A stretch of 64,000 nucleotides of DNA from Adiantum capillus-veneris (GCA_014529385.2 CM043947.1:99172036-99236035); one strand, 5' to 3'. Numbered from the stretch's first letter, positions 14,183 through 24,849 are shown. Notes: generated by a model from the sequence alone, not told the origin. A program made the numbers and translations.

Positions 14183-15123
14183 CCAAAAACTCAGCTCAAA
14201 AGAGGAGAATTTCTGATTTTTAGATACAAATGATCTTGGCCAACACCAATGGGGCAATAGTTTACACAATATTTGAGAAATACACCAGATACAACCACAA
14301 AGTTAAGCAGAGGCTTCACTCACCGGAGAAGATTACATAGAAAAATAGCAGAAAAAGAGTGAGTAATTTGGAAAAATGGACAGCACCACTACGTCCAAAA
14401 CGGCCCAAAACCCCAGTCTACAATGTCAAAGTGCTCAAATCCGACCTCAGATGAGCAGTTTACGGCCAAAATAGGCTCCTAAAATAGCAAGAACACAAAT
14501 GCGGCTGTTCCTCCTCTCTTCTCCACGTTTTTTATGGTATTCTCTCATTTTTTTCAGTTCCCACACTTAGCTTTATCACTTGAGCACCCTTGGCCTTTTA
14601 GTTGACCTCAAACGGACCTCGAACAGGCCAAAAGTTGACCTCACAGTGCATAATTGTCACCTTTTTGCATCATCCGCACGTGTGGCACTCAACATTTTTC
14701 AATAATGCGTCTCGAAACCACGTGAAGTGGCCCCAAAATATGTTCCTCACGATGACCTTTCTGCATAATTATCACAAGAAAACATCCACGTTGTTTCCGT
14801 ACTCATCCACGTGCAAGTATTGACCCCATTCGACCTCCTGACGCCACTAGATCCCATCTGACGCACCTGCTTACCTCATGTCATCGGCCCGTGGATAGCT
14901 TCCTCGAGAATTTTTACGCACTACCAACTCCTCATTATTGTAGAAAAAACACACTAGTACTGGTAACGATGAAAATCGATGCACTATGTACATGTTGTCC
15001 TACCTGTACACATGTGGGCCCCACATAACCACCTGGCTCTGGAAAATGGGCAATCCTTTATTCGATGCACCATGCATGTGTATGTACATATGTGCAATCC
15101 CTTGCTATAAAAAACTCCTGACA
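13967..15123 (-). repeat. 3' LTR of element F2
   Basis: The minus strand starts TGTCAGGAG at 15123, after a polypurine run, and ends near 13967, where F1 protease sequence begins. A (CA)n tract lies at 14152-14182. A U5-like stem with TGGTGCCCC lies at 14051-14087. The right-end junction is approximate. No coding content. Confidence 0.55.
14051..14087 (-). promoter_or_regulatory. U5 stem-loop plus TGGTGCCCC (LTR F2)
   Basis: On the minus strand CTCGGC (14087-14082) pairs with GCCGAG (14065-14060), followed directly by TGGTGCCCC (14059-14051). Same layout as LTRs A, B, C and E with a different stem sequence. Confidence 0.5.
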
Positions 15124-15163
15124 TAATTTGCCCATCCCCTAGCCTGCTAGATCATTCATGATC
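15124..15163 (-). promoter_or_regulatory. Palindrome and polypurine tract of F2
   Basis: GATCAT-GA-ATGATC at 15150-15163, then the purine-rich AGGCTAGGGGATGGG up to the LTR start. The central ATGAAT recurs in the same position in B and C. Confidence 0.5.
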
Positions 15164-15805
15164 AACAGCAGCAAAAAGAGATATGAGACTCGCCTCATCA
15201 CAGGTCTCCTCATCCCTCACAGACATCACTTGCTCCACAGACAGCTCATCTTGCTCCACCATCATCAATCTAGCATGATACAATTTAAGAGGCAATCCAT
15301 TTACCCTTGACTTATGTAAAATCCCATCCAGGTTAGCCAGCTGATATGTACCATTCGGAAAACAATCCACTACCTTGAAAGGGCCTTCCCACTTAATCTG
15401 AAACTTCTTTTGGAAGGTGTTGTCCAGCTTACTATTGTAGCGCAAAACCAAGTCATGCTTCTTGATATCCTTACTCTTGACCTTTTCATTTACCTTTGCC
15501 AAAGCCCTATCCTGCATCTACCCATAATGTTCCAATGCACTCATCCTATCCAACTGAACCTCTTGTAACTGCAAGAGCCTATCTTTGAATGCATCACTAG
15601 GTGGCCCAAGCAACTTCTCTAACATCTTGACCGTAGGCAACTCCACCTCCACAGGAAATAGTGCTTCCTTTCCATACACCAAACGAAATAGAGTAAACCC
15701 TGTACCTGTCTTCATCGAAGTACAGTAAGCCCATAATGCACTAGGAAATTGCAAATCCCAATTCTTTTCTTGGTGCTCTGTCACTTTCGAAAGAATTTGT
15801 ACCAA
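15152..15805 (-). pseudogene. Integrase C-terminal part (F2)
   Basis: Two adjacent open pieces. 15518-15805 has LWAYCTSMKTGTGFT and VYGKEALFPVEVELP. 15152-15517 has DLVLRYNSKL, WEGPFKVVDCFPNGTYQL and RVNGLPLKLY, the GPY/F-type module. They are split by a stop at 15518. The core with the second Asp and the Glu lies upstream (15810-16020) in broken frames (HSDKGPRF is visible). Confidence 0.75.
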
Positions 15806-16029
15806 CTCACCATTGAATCTTTCATTTAAGCCATTACACTATGGGTAATAATCGGAGTGGTATGCTGATGCCTAATCTTCATCTTTGCACATAAAAAGTC
15901 TAGCAGTTTAGCTCTAAATCTTGGCCCCTTATCTGAATGTAGCTCCAATGGCACCCCAAACTTGAAACATATTTCATCATACAGAAACTTTGCCACATCC
16001 TTTGCAGTGATCTGTTTTACTGCTATAGC

Positions 16030-17247
16030 CTATGCCCATCTAGAGAGATAGTCCACTGCTGTCAAAATATAGCTTTTGCTCGTGCTTGTGATAGGTAACG
16101 GGCCTATTGCATCAATCCCCCACTTTTCAAACACATCAAATGCCATAATGGTTTTTCGTAGCTCTGGCTTCAACACTCTCTTCCCAAATGCTTGACACCT
16201 ATTGCAAGACCTACACCAATGGTGGACATCCTTGTGCAAACTAGGCCATACATACCCCTCTTGCAAGATCTTATGCAAGGTGATCTTTAGAGCAAAATGT
16301 CCGCCACATGCGCCTTCATGATTCTCTTCTAACACTCTGTAAATCTCCTCCCGCCAAGGTACACGTCTCAACACGAGATCATCCCCTTTCATGTATAAGA
16401 CATCACCAATCAATTTGTACCTGTATGCTCTACGCACAAAACCATACTTCTTCGACTTCTGAATCTCCTTTGGAATGATTCCTGTTAGCAAAAACTCCTC
16501 TTCTTGAGCCAAACTTTCCCGGCCAAGATAAAGAGGTAAAGTGGTCATCAACACAAATAGCTCCCCAATCATGCTTTGAGCTGCTTCACGTGCCTCTCCA
16601 TTTTGAGCATGTTCAATGTGTCTGATGCTCCATGCCTCAAACTTTTTTAACAGGCTTTTAATTCTGAAGCACATTTCCTTCAATGAAGTGTTCTTGCTCT
16701 TCCACACACCCAGCAGTTGCTTCACAACTAACAAGGCATCACCTTTTATGCTCAACCTTCTAACCCCATGCTTCAAACAAATGTGTAATCCAGCTTCCAA
16801 TGTAGCATATTCAGCCTCATTGTTACTATGCGCATCCAACTTGAACCCTCTCTTGCATACTAGCTTCCCCTCTGGATCATAAAGTGGTATACCCCCTGAA
16901 GCCGCATCATGGCTCTTTCTGTATGAGCCATCAAAGAACAATGCATGTGGATTGCTAATCTGTGGCACTTCTTGAACTACCTTTCTCACCGCCTCTTCCT
17001 TAAAAATAAGGGGATTCTCCTTGTAAGTCAACAAATCAGCTAGGGAAGCTCTTGTCCTGTCTTCCACTAAAAAAGAGAACTCAAACTCTTGCAGCTCAAT
17101 CAACCATTTCTTCACCACATTTGACATGTTAGTGCCATTATTAAACAAAAGGTCATGGTAGCAAGTAATGACGAAATCATCGACAAAAGCAAATATTACA
17201 TTGGCCATCACTTTCTCTCTGCTACCAGCTTCACTCGGCTTGCACAA
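16030..17247 (-). pseudogene. RNase H tether, second RNase H, integrase N-terminal (F2)
   Basis: 405 codons, the longest intact piece of F2. In order: remains of the normal RNase H (WLIELQEFEFSFLVED); a second, archaeal-type RNase H with FFDGSYRKSHDAASGG, HSNNEAEYATLEAG and LSIKGDALLVVKQLLG; the integrase zinc region (ACGGHF, CRSCNRCQ); and WGIDAIGPLP with the first catalytic Asp. The second RNase H keeps the expected acidic residues. This dual RNase H defines the Tat lineage. Upstream, 17250-17380 still codes for the start of the first RNase H (VFYVNPSVGDDAIGAMLLQ). The RT is missing. Confidence 0.8.
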
Positions 17248-17385
17248 TACACCGGCCTCATATAATGGTTGCCCTTCCCCTTTTGCAATAGCATGGCCCC
17301 AATGGCATCATCCCCTACTGATGGATTTACATAAAACACTTGCTCCCAATCAGTAGCCTGCATGGCTCACAACCCCCCTAATTAG

Positions 17386-17640
17386 CACTAGAATGGTAAC
17401 CTAACAGGACATAAAAGTGTCCTTTCAGGGTTTTGGGAAAAAATTCCAAAACCATAGTAGATCCACTCATTTTGAAAAATCCTTTCATGAGCTTATAGTT
17501 CAATAACTACTACATATGGAAAAAATGAGAAACTTGTAATTTTTCTCATCCCTTGGTCACTACAAGCCTCCAAAGTTGATGAACCAGTGCATTTTGCCCA
17601 AAACAGCAATTTCTTATAGTTGATTGCATATAAATAAGAG
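17386..17640. mobile_element. Broken second copy of the TTAA transposon
   Basis: It begins CACTAGAATGGTAA and continues with ACCTAACAGGACATAAAAG, the reverse complement of the right end of the 12250-13606 element. Similarity continues to about 17640 and then stops. The flanking tetranucleotide is TTAG, perhaps a mutated TTAA. It marks where F2 loses its RT. Confidence 0.7.
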
Positions 17641-17947
17641 TGTCTCTGGGTGTCTCTGGGTGTTGTCATCAATTTAGCCATAGATCCCACATACTGTATG
17701 AGGGCGACAGGGTGGAGAGGACTCCCCTGGCCTTAAGACAGTGACAGGGGTGGCTTTTCTTGAGATGTGTTGTGGTGTAATTTACTCAAGCTATGTTGAA
17801 AAAATACTAATCTCACTTTGATTGGTCATGGCAGATTTGTAAGAAGGTATTAATGCAGCAATCACCCCCTCCCATTTCTCTCTCTTTCTTACATATATAA
17901 TTGTGTTTGCTTGATCATTGCCGATACATTTCAAAGCAGCCCGAGCA

Positions 17948-17950
<3 letters not shown>

Positions 17951-18015
<65 letters not shown>
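17951..18015 (+). repeat. (CT)n tract in LTR C
   Basis: 65-nt perfect dinucleotide tract ahead of the U5 stem-loop, the same place as in LTRs B and E. Confidence 0.95.
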
Positions 18016-18018
<3 letters not shown>

Positions 18019-18021
18019 CGT

Positions 18022-18053
18022 CCTAGTTCGCATCCAAAACTAGGTGGTGCCCC
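18022..18053 (+). promoter_or_regulatory. U5 stem-loop plus TGGTGCCCC (LTR C)
   Basis: CCTAGTT (18022-18028) pairs with AACTAGG (18038-18044), directly followed by TGGTGCCCC (18045-18053). The same nine bases start the primer-binding site 137 nt downstream. Confidence 0.65.
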
Positions 18054-18181
18054 AAATTTGTGTAGGGTTTGTGTGTGTGTTTGTTGTTTTTTTCCAACCC
18101 CAACCCAATTGAGCAGCACGGGAGACTAGAAGAGTGCTTAGAGGCCACTCTTCATGTTGCCCACCCCGGACCGCCTAAAAT

Positions 18182-18199
18182 TGGTGCCCCCACTGAGGA
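18182..18199 (+). promoter_or_regulatory. Primer-binding site of element C
   Basis: TGGTGCCCCCACTGAGGA just after the LTR. TGG fits the CCA end of a tRNA. I cannot name the tRNA. Elements B and E carry the same motif at the same place. Confidence 0.7.
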
Positions 18200-18252
18200 C
18201 GGCTTGTGTATTTTTGTGAAGGCTCAACCTTTAGCATAATCAAGTAGCTTGC

Positions 18253-18465
18253 ATGAATCACGAGAATTTGTATGATCGCTGCATTCCCATTGCAAGGCAA
18301 AAGGTACACATAATTGTTAGTACTAAGTTGCAATTTCAATGTGTAATTCGTAGAATTTTAGGTCCTCTCAGGTTGGCACAGATAAACGCATCAGTAAATC
18401 CTTTTATTTTGCCTCTCATTAGGTATGACCTTAGTTTGGACGTCTATATTTTTGTTTTGTTTTAA
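18253..18465 (+). CDS. Small leader ORF C1 (70 aa), Tat family conserved
   Basis: 70 codons from ATG, ending ASVNPFILPLI and then LDVYIFVLF-stop. It aligns without large gaps to ORF C2 downstream and to the 72-codon ORF of element B; a 38-codon remnant with the same end is in element E. Shared pattern: xxASxNPFILPLI, five residues, SFDVxIFVLL, stop. It lies before gag and after the primer site, and appears to be a tandem duplicate of C2. The C terminus is hydrophobic. Ogre-type Tat elements are known to carry an extra ORF before gag; whether this is that protein is untested. No function is known to me. Confidence 0.6.
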   Translation: MNHENLYDRCIPIARQKVHIIVSTKLQFQCVIRRILGPLRLAQINASVNPFILPLIRYDLSLDVYIFVLF

Positions 18466-18486
18466 GAATTAGGTCATGCATAGACC

Positions 18487-18705
18487 ATGGATAATGGCCC
18501 AAGAATAGAGGTTTTCCCCTTTCATTTCACTCTTCACATTAGAATAAACATTGCAATTAGTAGAAAAATCCATTTTCAACAACGTATGGTGTTCATGTTT
18601 GGTGCCCAAAGAGTAGGAGAAATTCTCGCATCACCAAACCCTGTCATCCTGCCTCTTATTGATTATCATAGGTCATTTGATGTGAATATTTTTATTTTGT
18701 TGTAG
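18487..18705 (+). CDS. Small leader ORF C2 (72 aa), Tat family conserved
   Basis: 72 codons from ATG, containing FGAQRVGEILASPNPVILP and ending FDVNIFILL-stop. The stop is 86 nt before the gag ATG. The corresponding gaps are 84 nt in element B and about 80 nt in E, so both frame and spacing are kept. The middle (RINIAISRKIHFQQ) lines up with IKVILDLKTHYQH in B. There is no cysteine pattern or known domain. Preservation of frame and stop across diverged elements argues for translation. Confidence 0.65.
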   Translation: MDNGPRIEVFPFHFTLHIRINIAISRKIHFQQRMVFMFGAQRVGEILASPNPVILPLIDYHRSFDVNIFILL

Positions 18706-18790
18706 AATAGATTGCAATTTATAAAACATTAATGTGTAAATTTTTTAAGAAAGAAAAACGAAAACGTGTTGTCACTTTGAAACCGATTCA

Positions 18791-19462
18791 ATGGAGGCCC
18801 AACGCCAAATGTCCGGATATCCTCTTTTCTTTGGAGAGCCTGGAGAGGATACAGAATTATTTTTAGCAAATTTCAAGATGTCTTGTCGTATCAAGAGGAT
18901 AGTAACTGATCAAGAACGTGTAGAAATGTTTGAGGTGGTCCTTAGGAAAGATGCTAGCACTTGGTTTGATTGTTTGCCTGAGGAAGTTAAAGGGAATTAC
19001 ACAGAAGTTTTGAATCGTTTCAAGAAATACATCTTTGATCCCCAAAACACTCAAAAACTATGGCAAGACATTGTTTCTCATAAGCAACAAGACTTAGATG
19101 ACTACTACTTGTACAAGCAAGAGTTTCTACGTCTTTGGGCTGTATGGGTGAGAAATGTTGCTAACCTTGGTGATGGTGCAGAGTTCCTAAAGAAGGAGAG
19201 GTTCATAGCCGGACTCTTTCCTGACCTTAAGATAAAAGTTGAGGTCGGTGCACTTGCTACCTTTGAAGCAGCTGAAACTAGGGCTGCTGAGAAATATAGG
19301 AAACTCAAGTGCTTAAAGGGGGAGGTTCCAATAGAAGGTCTTAGACCCAAAGGTAAGTCACAAGCATCAACATCTAGAGAGCTTTCTGAGGTAACGGCGG
19401 AAGTGATTGAGAAGTTAAATGAATCTTTAAGCATCTTGTCAATTCACTTGCACAAGCTGTAG
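18791..19462 (+). pseudogene. gag capsid region (element C)
   Basis: 223 codons from ATG. It forms the particle that packages element RNA. The retrotransposon gag domain covers about residues 25-150 (FKMSCRIKRI, DASTWFDCLPEE, FKKYIFDPQNTQKLWQDI, EFLRLWAVWV, FIAGLFPDLK). It aligns to the gag of element B. The frame ends before the zinc knuckle. Knuckle remnants (QCW then GESGHGMYNF) lie at about 19523-19562 in broken frames, without the second and last Cys. Confidence 0.8.
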
Positions 19463-19553
19463 GTCCAAAGGGACAAGCAAGGATGTCTGAAGAGCGAGAT
19501 CCACGACCTAGGAGAGTCTTGCAATGTTGGGTTGAGGTGAGTCTGGACATGGG

Positions 19554-19955
19554 ATGTATAATTTTCCTTGGCCCCGTGGGGAGCCAGGGAGACCTAACTT
19601 GAATTACCCAGTGATGAATGCAGGAGAAGGAACTAGTCAGCAACCACAGCTTATACAAAGTCCAAATGGAGCAAGACCACCTCCACAAGGAGTGGAAGGA
19701 GTTCCACCTTTGCCAGACCCAAATGTGCATGTGGTAGAGGTGACAAACTCAAAAGAGGTTGACATGGAAGCAAATGGCATTAAGCATGGCTGTGGAAAAG
19801 GGAAGGAGAAAGAAGGAGTCACATCACAAAGTGATCATGAACAAGAAAAGAAGGCAAAGGAGACCAAGGAACTAAGAAGACTCGACGTCGTATCAATCTC
19901 CAAGACTTCCCTCTTAGACATGGTATGGCTCCATACAACCTATTGGAAGACATGA
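19554..19955 (+). pseudogene. gag-protease linker (element C)
   Basis: 133 codons, rich in Pro, Glu and Lys, following the broken zinc knuckle (MYNFPWPRGEPG). No domain. It overlaps the start of the protease frame by 31 nt, a sign of frameshift between gag and pol. Confidence 0.5.
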
Positions 19956-20407
19956 GAGGTAAGGGTCCTGATATCTCATGGCCTCAGTTTCTTGCATTAT
20001 GCCCACAAGTTAGGAGGGATTTAACAAAGGCAGTTAGCACTAGGAGAAAGGTAAAAGAGAGTGTGCCTGTTTTAAAAATTGCACATACTGAAATGAATGA
20101 GGATATTACACCTGTGCTAGATTGTTACATCAAAGGAAGATTGGTTAGAAAAGGTATAGTGGATGGGGGTGCACAAATTTGCATCATGACAGAGGGACTC
20201 ATGCAAAAACTAGGCATGCACATCCATGAGACACCTGAAATTAAAGTAAAGATGGCAAACAATAGCAAAGCTAGGTGTGTAGGCATTTGTAAAAATGTCT
20301 TTGTGGAGGCCTTTGGCATTAAGAAGGCAGTGGATTTCTATGTCATGTCTACCAAAGGAAATGGTTACCCATTTATCCTAGGGAGACCATGGGTAATGAA
20401 AATGTGA
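19925..20407 (+). pseudogene. Aspartic protease (element C)
   Basis: 160 codons. The active-site motif is VDGGAQICIM (Asp at residue 80). MANNSKARCVGICKNV and YPFILGRPWVM complete the fold pattern of plant gypsy proteases. It would cleave the gag-pol polyprotein. The frame ends at a TGA after WVMKM, where the intact pol would continue into the linker. Confidence 0.8.
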
Positions 20408-20476
20408 GCTTTGTAGGATTGGGAGAGTGGAAAGCTAATTTGCAGGAATGACAATCATAAGAAGATTGTCTTTGAC

Positions 20477-21160
20477 ATGAAGGAGCAACGCCAAGAGGAG
20501 CTCCATGAAGAATCATCTCAAAGTGAGATGGAGGAAGGCTGGACCGATAGCACTTTAGAAGGAGAAAGTAGCGGCAGTATTACTGAAGAGGAGTCTTCCA
20601 TCGAAGTCATGGGGGTAAGGTTTAATCCAAACAACCAAGAGACCTCTTGCCCAGGTTTGGAAGAGGTAGGTTCCCAAGAAAACCAAAAAGTGGAAGATGA
20701 AAGAATACTAGAAGGTATGTTATCTACAACACTTACAAAGGATGAAAGAGAGGAGCTCAAAGGTGTGTTAAGGAAATTTCCTAGGCTTTTCGCTAAAGAT
20801 TACACCGATGTGCGTGGAGTAGAGTCTGTTCAACACAAAATTGAGTTGAAGCCAAAGGCCACACCTAAGGCTCAAAAGCTACGAAGGCTAGGAGTCATCA
20901 AGGAGCAGGCTTTACTCAAAGAGGTAAGAAAGCTTCTAGCAGCAGGTTTCATTTATCCAGTAGAGAATTCAGAGTGGGTCTCTCCCGTTGTTGTCACTCC
21001 TAAGAAAAATGGCAAGTGGAGGGTGTGTGTGGATTACCGTCCACTCAATGAGGCAACAAAAAGAGATCACTTTCCCCTCCCATTTCAAGAGGAGATACTA
21101 AATGAGGTAGCTGGTCATGAGAAGTACACTGTGTGTGATGGCTTCTCGGGTTACAAATAG
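20477..21160 (+). pseudogene. Pol linker and RT N-terminal part (element C)
   Basis: 227 codons. The acidic linker (residues 1-110) is followed by LPFQEEILNEVAG and the RT fingers and palm: SEWVSPVVVTPKKNGKWRV, CVDYRPLNEATKRDH and VCDGFSGY. After GY a stop and a one-base shift occur near 21157; the next frame reads IALEDQLKTTFITPWGCY up to the insertion point of element B at 21218. Confidence 0.85.
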
Positions 21161-22031
21161 GTATCGCATTGGAAGATCAGTTGAAAACAACCTTCATCAC
21201 TCCTTGGGGTTGTTATGCTGATGGGGGCTTTTCACAAGCCAAGCTCCCATACCCCTCTTCTCTCGTCCCCACCCCATGAAAACCCCCTCTTATGGAGGGA
21301 GTGATAAAAGGCATTGGAAAAAGTAAGAAAAAAATAAAGTATGATTATGTAAATATATAAGAAAGGTAAAATAGGCCACCTCATGGCTGTGGGGTAGCCC
21401 ATCCCCACCTTGCCTTCTTTTTCTTCACTGTTGCCCCGCCGTGTGTCCCTTTTCCTCTCCTCCACTCAAAAGGTCAACCTCCTCTCTCTTCCCCTTGTCC
21501 TTTCTCCTTTCTCTCTCCCTTGAAGCTACCCCACCCCTTGTCCTTACCAATAATTCACCCTGACTCACATGCCACCTCTCCTATCTTCCAAAACAGTATA
21601 CCCCACCCCCGCTTTTCTTTCTCCTACACTCTCCCATGATCCAAATACCCCCCTCTCTCTCTAAAATTTGAAATCTCTATTGTCTTGTAGCCAGATGGCC
21701 TCCCCCACACGACACACTCAGTTTCACTGAAAAAGGTGTCCACAGACCCATCCCCACCCAGTGGTTACCTGATTTTCTTGTGTTCACACACATCTGCACA
21801 CAGATTCACCTCTGAACACACTCCCCTCTCTCCCCTCTTGTAGTTACTTTATTCTCCATGTCACCTCTCTTTTCTCCATTCACCCATCTCTCTCTCTTAG
21901 TCTCTCTCTTATGAGACTGCTGTTCTGGCACATATACACACAGCCAGACAAGTGGGGCCCACAGTCACATGGCCTGTGTAGATAATGATCTCTTCATTTC
22001 TAAATTCTAGAATTTCTCCCCCCTCCTCCCC

Positions 22032-22040
22032 TATATAAAG
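22032..22040 (+). promoter_or_regulatory. TATA box in 5' LTR of B
   Basis: TATATAAAG followed by GGGGTCACC; the copy in the 3' LTR is at 26916-26924. Confidence 0.65.
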
Positions 22041-22518
22041 AGGGGTCACCATCACACAAAACACACACAACATCACCAAAGAATACACTATGCACTGTGT
22101 GTGCCTAGTGCACACACACACACCCACACCCACACCATCACCATCACCGCAATCACCATGCTCGTCTTGAGCATGACCTCTACACCCTTGGGCTATGGAA
22201 GATGAAGGGCAGCTAAATGAAGGATGATGGCCATAACCCTCGTGCGAGTCTTCGCCATCAGCTCCCACCTATCCGCCATGTGCTCTACCACTCTCTCCCT
22301 TCTCATTCCCCTACCCTAAGCTCCCCATTTCATCGCCTTATTTTCTAAATAAAGCTTGAGGTTTTGTGAGTATGTTTTCTTGCAATGTTTTGCCCATGTG
22401 AGGTGTGCGGAATCGCCACCTAGTCTTGTGTTTGGAGTGAGCTTGTGTATGTGTGAAGGGTGTGCGGATTCGCCATCCTTCTGTGGTGCCTAAGTACTAA
22501 GCCGCTATACCCCCTTCC

Positions 22519-22521
<3 letters not shown>

Positions 22522-22578
<57 letters not shown>
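22522..22578 (+). repeat. (CT)n tract in 5' LTR of B
   Basis: 57 nt. The copy in the 3' LTR (27406-27438) is 33 nt. The 24-nt difference equals the whole length difference of the two LTRs. Confidence 0.95.
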
Positions 22579-22581
<3 letters not shown>

Positions 22582-22665
22582 TTCATTTCCCTTCCTCTTC
22601 ATCATTACTCCCAAGCATCCATCTCTCTTGGATGAAACTTTGTTATGGTGGTGTGTTGTTTGCGT

Positions 22666-22693
22666 CCTAGCCGCTGAAGCTAGGTGGTGCCCC
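22666..22693 (+). promoter_or_regulatory. U5 stem-loop plus TGGTGCCCC (5' LTR of B)
   Basis: CCTAGC (22666-22671) pairs with GCTAGG (22679-22684), then TGGTGCCCC. Same in the 3' LTR at 27526-27553. Confidence 0.6.
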
Positions 22694-22788
22694 CTGTTTG
22701 CTTTACCATGACAGGCTCGAGGCACGCCATTCGGTCCCCGGTGTTTTAGAGGCCGTCGAGGTTCGGGGTTCGCTTTGCTCCCGTCATT

Positions 22789-22806
22789 TGGTGCCCCCAC
22801 TGAGGA
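22789..22806 (+). promoter_or_regulatory. Primer-binding site of element B
   Basis: TGGTGCCCCCACTGAGGA two bases after the LTR end. Identical to element C over these 18 bases. Confidence 0.75.
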
Positions 22807-22861
22807 GGGCTTTCTAAGACCCTTTAGTTTACAATGCTGAAAGTGACGCCCACTATCAATC

Positions 22862-23125
22862 ATGGATGAATGGCTAGCAGGATTTGCTAATTGGACGACA
22901 GAGGAAGAAGAGCTCCAAGCACAACTAGACGACCTCCACATCTCCATCGAAGCTCGAGTTCCAGACGTAACGGTAATCGATTTGCAGTGGGAGAGTCAAC
23001 CAACACATCAAACCCAGTGGATATACATAGGCCAAGTGCCAAGAAGAAGAAGGAGAAGGTCGAAACCATGTCCGCAACCTACAACCAACCAACAACAACA
23101 AAATGAAAGGAGCTCTGCACAATAG
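22862..23125 (+). CDS. Leader ORF B-a (87 aa)
   Basis: The first ATG after the primer site gives MDEWLAGFANWTTEEEELQ, then a middle part and a basic stretch (PRRRRRRSKPC) and a Gln-rich tail. The start matches element E at 58273, which reads MDE-stop-LQGFSNW and MEEEE, so this ORF is shared by two elements. An overlapping frame at 23103-23327 continues with FENRVTQVTEVIITVSF. No known domain. It may be the first part of the extra ORF seen before gag in Tat elements. Confidence 0.5.
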   Translation: MDEWLAGFANWTTEEEELQAQLDDLHISIEARVPDVTVIDLQWESQPTHQTQWIYIGQVPRRRRRRSKPCPQPTTNQQQQNERSSAQ

Positions 23126-23344
23126 AGAATCAACACTATTCTACTTTGAGAATCGGGTAACTCAAGTCACCGAGGTAATTATCACAGTCAGTTTTCAAGT
23201 CGCACCTGATGCTGTAGCACAGATAACGGAATCATTGGCTCACACTCTCACTAGAGAAACTAGGGATCTACTGAGTTTGTTTCAGGAAAGAACTCCACCC
23301 TCTCCCACAAGCTTGGACAGTGACTAAGCACCTCTAAGCTTCAC

Positions 23345-23563
23345 ATGAATCAGTACAACCTACCTCAAGACAGATTACACATACCAACACGTGTACGCTC
23401 AATCAAGGTAATACTGGATTTGAAGACTCACTACCAGCACCTCATTGACACCATGCTGGGTGGGGAGCGATTTTTTGAGGTTCTGGCCTCAAATCAACCA
23501 TTTGTCCTACCTTTGGTACAAGGCAATGTACCGTTTGAAGTTTTAATCTATGTCTTAATATAA
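23345..23563 (+). CDS. Small leader ORF B-b (72 aa), Tat family conserved
   Basis: 72 codons from ATG, with LGGERFFEVLASNQPFVLPL and ending FEVLIYVLI-stop, 84 nt before the likely gag start. It is the counterpart of C1 and C2 in element C and of the remnant at 59838-59954 in E. Amino-acid similarity remains although the DNA has diverged, which points to selection on the protein. Function unknown; hydrophobic C terminus. Confidence 0.65.
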   Translation: MNQYNLPQDRLHIPTRVRSIKVILDLKTHYQHLIDTMLGGERFFEVLASNQPFVLPLVQGNVPFEVLIYVLI

Positions 23564-23616
23564 GAGGGTATACATGCCTCCTTGTAAAGAAGAAAAAAAC
23601 TTTTGCAAGTTAAGCA

Positions 23617-24816
23617 GTGTGTCTTTCTAGCTCTCTCTCAGTAATCATGGCAAGTGTAGCATTTCCAACATTTAAAGGAAAGAAGGGGGAGGATTTGGTA
23701 ACAGACTTCCTAGATGACTTTGAAGTAGCATGTGTAGTGAGCAACAAAGATACGGATGAATCCCGGGTTAGAATCTTTAAGCATCTCATGAAGCTAGAAG
23801 CTAGATCATGGTACAATGCACTTCCGCAAGCAACCAAGGATGACTGGGAACCCTTAAAAACCGCTTTTAAGAGGCGCTTTGGGGGAGGTACCACTTCAAA
23901 AAAGTTGTGGGACAAGTTGAGAGACTTGAAGCAGGAGGGTCTTTTAGAATATGCCACCTATGAGTCCAAATTTGTGGATTTGTGGGAACAGTGGGTTGAG
24001 TCACTGGCAAGGGGGGAAGCTGCACTCGATTTCCTAAAAAAAGATCGATTCACGCATGGCTTATGGCCGCTTCTCAAGGAGAAGGTGAAAGGTAGATTCC
24101 CGGCTACGTACGAGTTAGCCGTTGAGATTGCTCGCCTTAAGGACAAGAAGATGCGAATGAAAGCCGAAGAAACCGAGTCAACAGAAGCAGGAACATCGCG
24201 TCGAACAGCAACTACGACAACCACCATTCCACCACCACCACCGGCTCTTGGGGTAAGAGATGACCAACAAGATATGTTGGCCCATATTACTGACCAACTG
24301 CAGAATTTGTATGTCCACTTAATACATCAAGGGAGGAGTCAAGAAAGAGATCAAGACCCTGGAAGAGCACGACGACAAAACAGGGAGTATCACTGCTACA
24401 ACTACGGAGAAGATGGTCACGGTATGTACTACTGTCCCAAACCACAACAAAACTATAATAGAGGAGGTAGGAGGAACCAATTTTCACCCCCTAGAGAAAC
24501 AACACCCCCACCCCGAGCACCAGCCCCACCAACACAAATTCTACATCCGACACAATCACCACTTACAATCATCCTACGCCCACCACCAATTGGTACCCGC
24601 ACACCAAGTATCATTGGTCTTGCAGAAGAGGTCAAGATGAGTGTAACAGAAGAAGGATCAAGTAAGAAGACTATTCAAAGAACTCATGCAGTGGAACAAG
24701 AGGTTAAAGAATCAAAAGACGCTACCCAAATGGGGGAGGTAAGCCAAGAAAATTGTGTTACAAATGTAAGTACATCTTTAACCTTGGATGAAATAGGCAC
24801 CAAAGCAATCAGTTGA
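23617..24816 (+). CDS. gag (element B)
   Basis: 399 codons. The ATG at 23647 (MASVAFPTFKGKKGEDLV) is the more likely start, by comparison with element C. The gag domain covers about residues 20-180 (LDDFEVACVV, EARSWYNALPQATKDDW, LKTAFKRRFGGGTTSKKLW, FVDLWEQWVESL, DRFTHGLWPLLKEKVKG). The zinc knuckle near residue 260 reads CYNYGEDGHGMYYC: the second Cys is Tyr. The rest is Pro- and Thr-rich. It is the only intact gag in the window and would form particles, while pol would have to come from another element. Confidence 0.85.
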   Translation: MCLSSSLSVIMASVAFPTFKGKKGEDLVTDFLDDFEVACVVSNKDTDESRVRIFKHLMKLEARSWYNALPQATKDDWEPLKTAFKRRFGGGTTSKKLWDKLRDLKQEGLLEYATYESKFVDLWEQWVESLARGEAALDFLKKDRFTHGLWPLLKEKVKGRFPATYELAVEIARLKDKKMRMKAEETESTEAGTSRRTATTTTTIPPPPPALGVRDDQQDMLAHITDQLQNLYVHLIHQGRSQERDQDPGRARRQNREYHCYNYGEDGHGMYYCPKPQQNYNRGGRRNQFSPPRETTPPPRAPAPPTQILHPTQSPLTIILRPPPIGTRTPSIIGLAEEVKMSVTEEGSSKKTIQRTHAVEQEVKESKDATQMGEVSQENCVTNVSTSLTLDEIGTKAIS

Positions 24817-24849
24817 CAGCATTGGGCAGTAAGGGTAAGAAGGTGTAAA

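Larger units (their letters stand above)
17641..18178 (+). repeat. 5' LTR of element C (partial)
   Basis: This is the part of the LTR just upstream of the primer site. It holds a 65-nt (CT)n tract (17951-18015) and the U5 stem-loop. The left part is not matched to the 3' LTR by eye and may be truncated at the TTAA element remnant. Confidence 0.5.
21219..22786 (+). repeat. 5' LTR of element B
   Basis: TGATGGGGGC to CCCGTCA. TATA box TATATAAAG at 22032-22040, CT tract at 22522-22578 and U5 stem-loop at 22666-22693. The polyadenylation-like AATAAAG near 22347 follows the TATA box by about 300 nt. Confidence 0.92.
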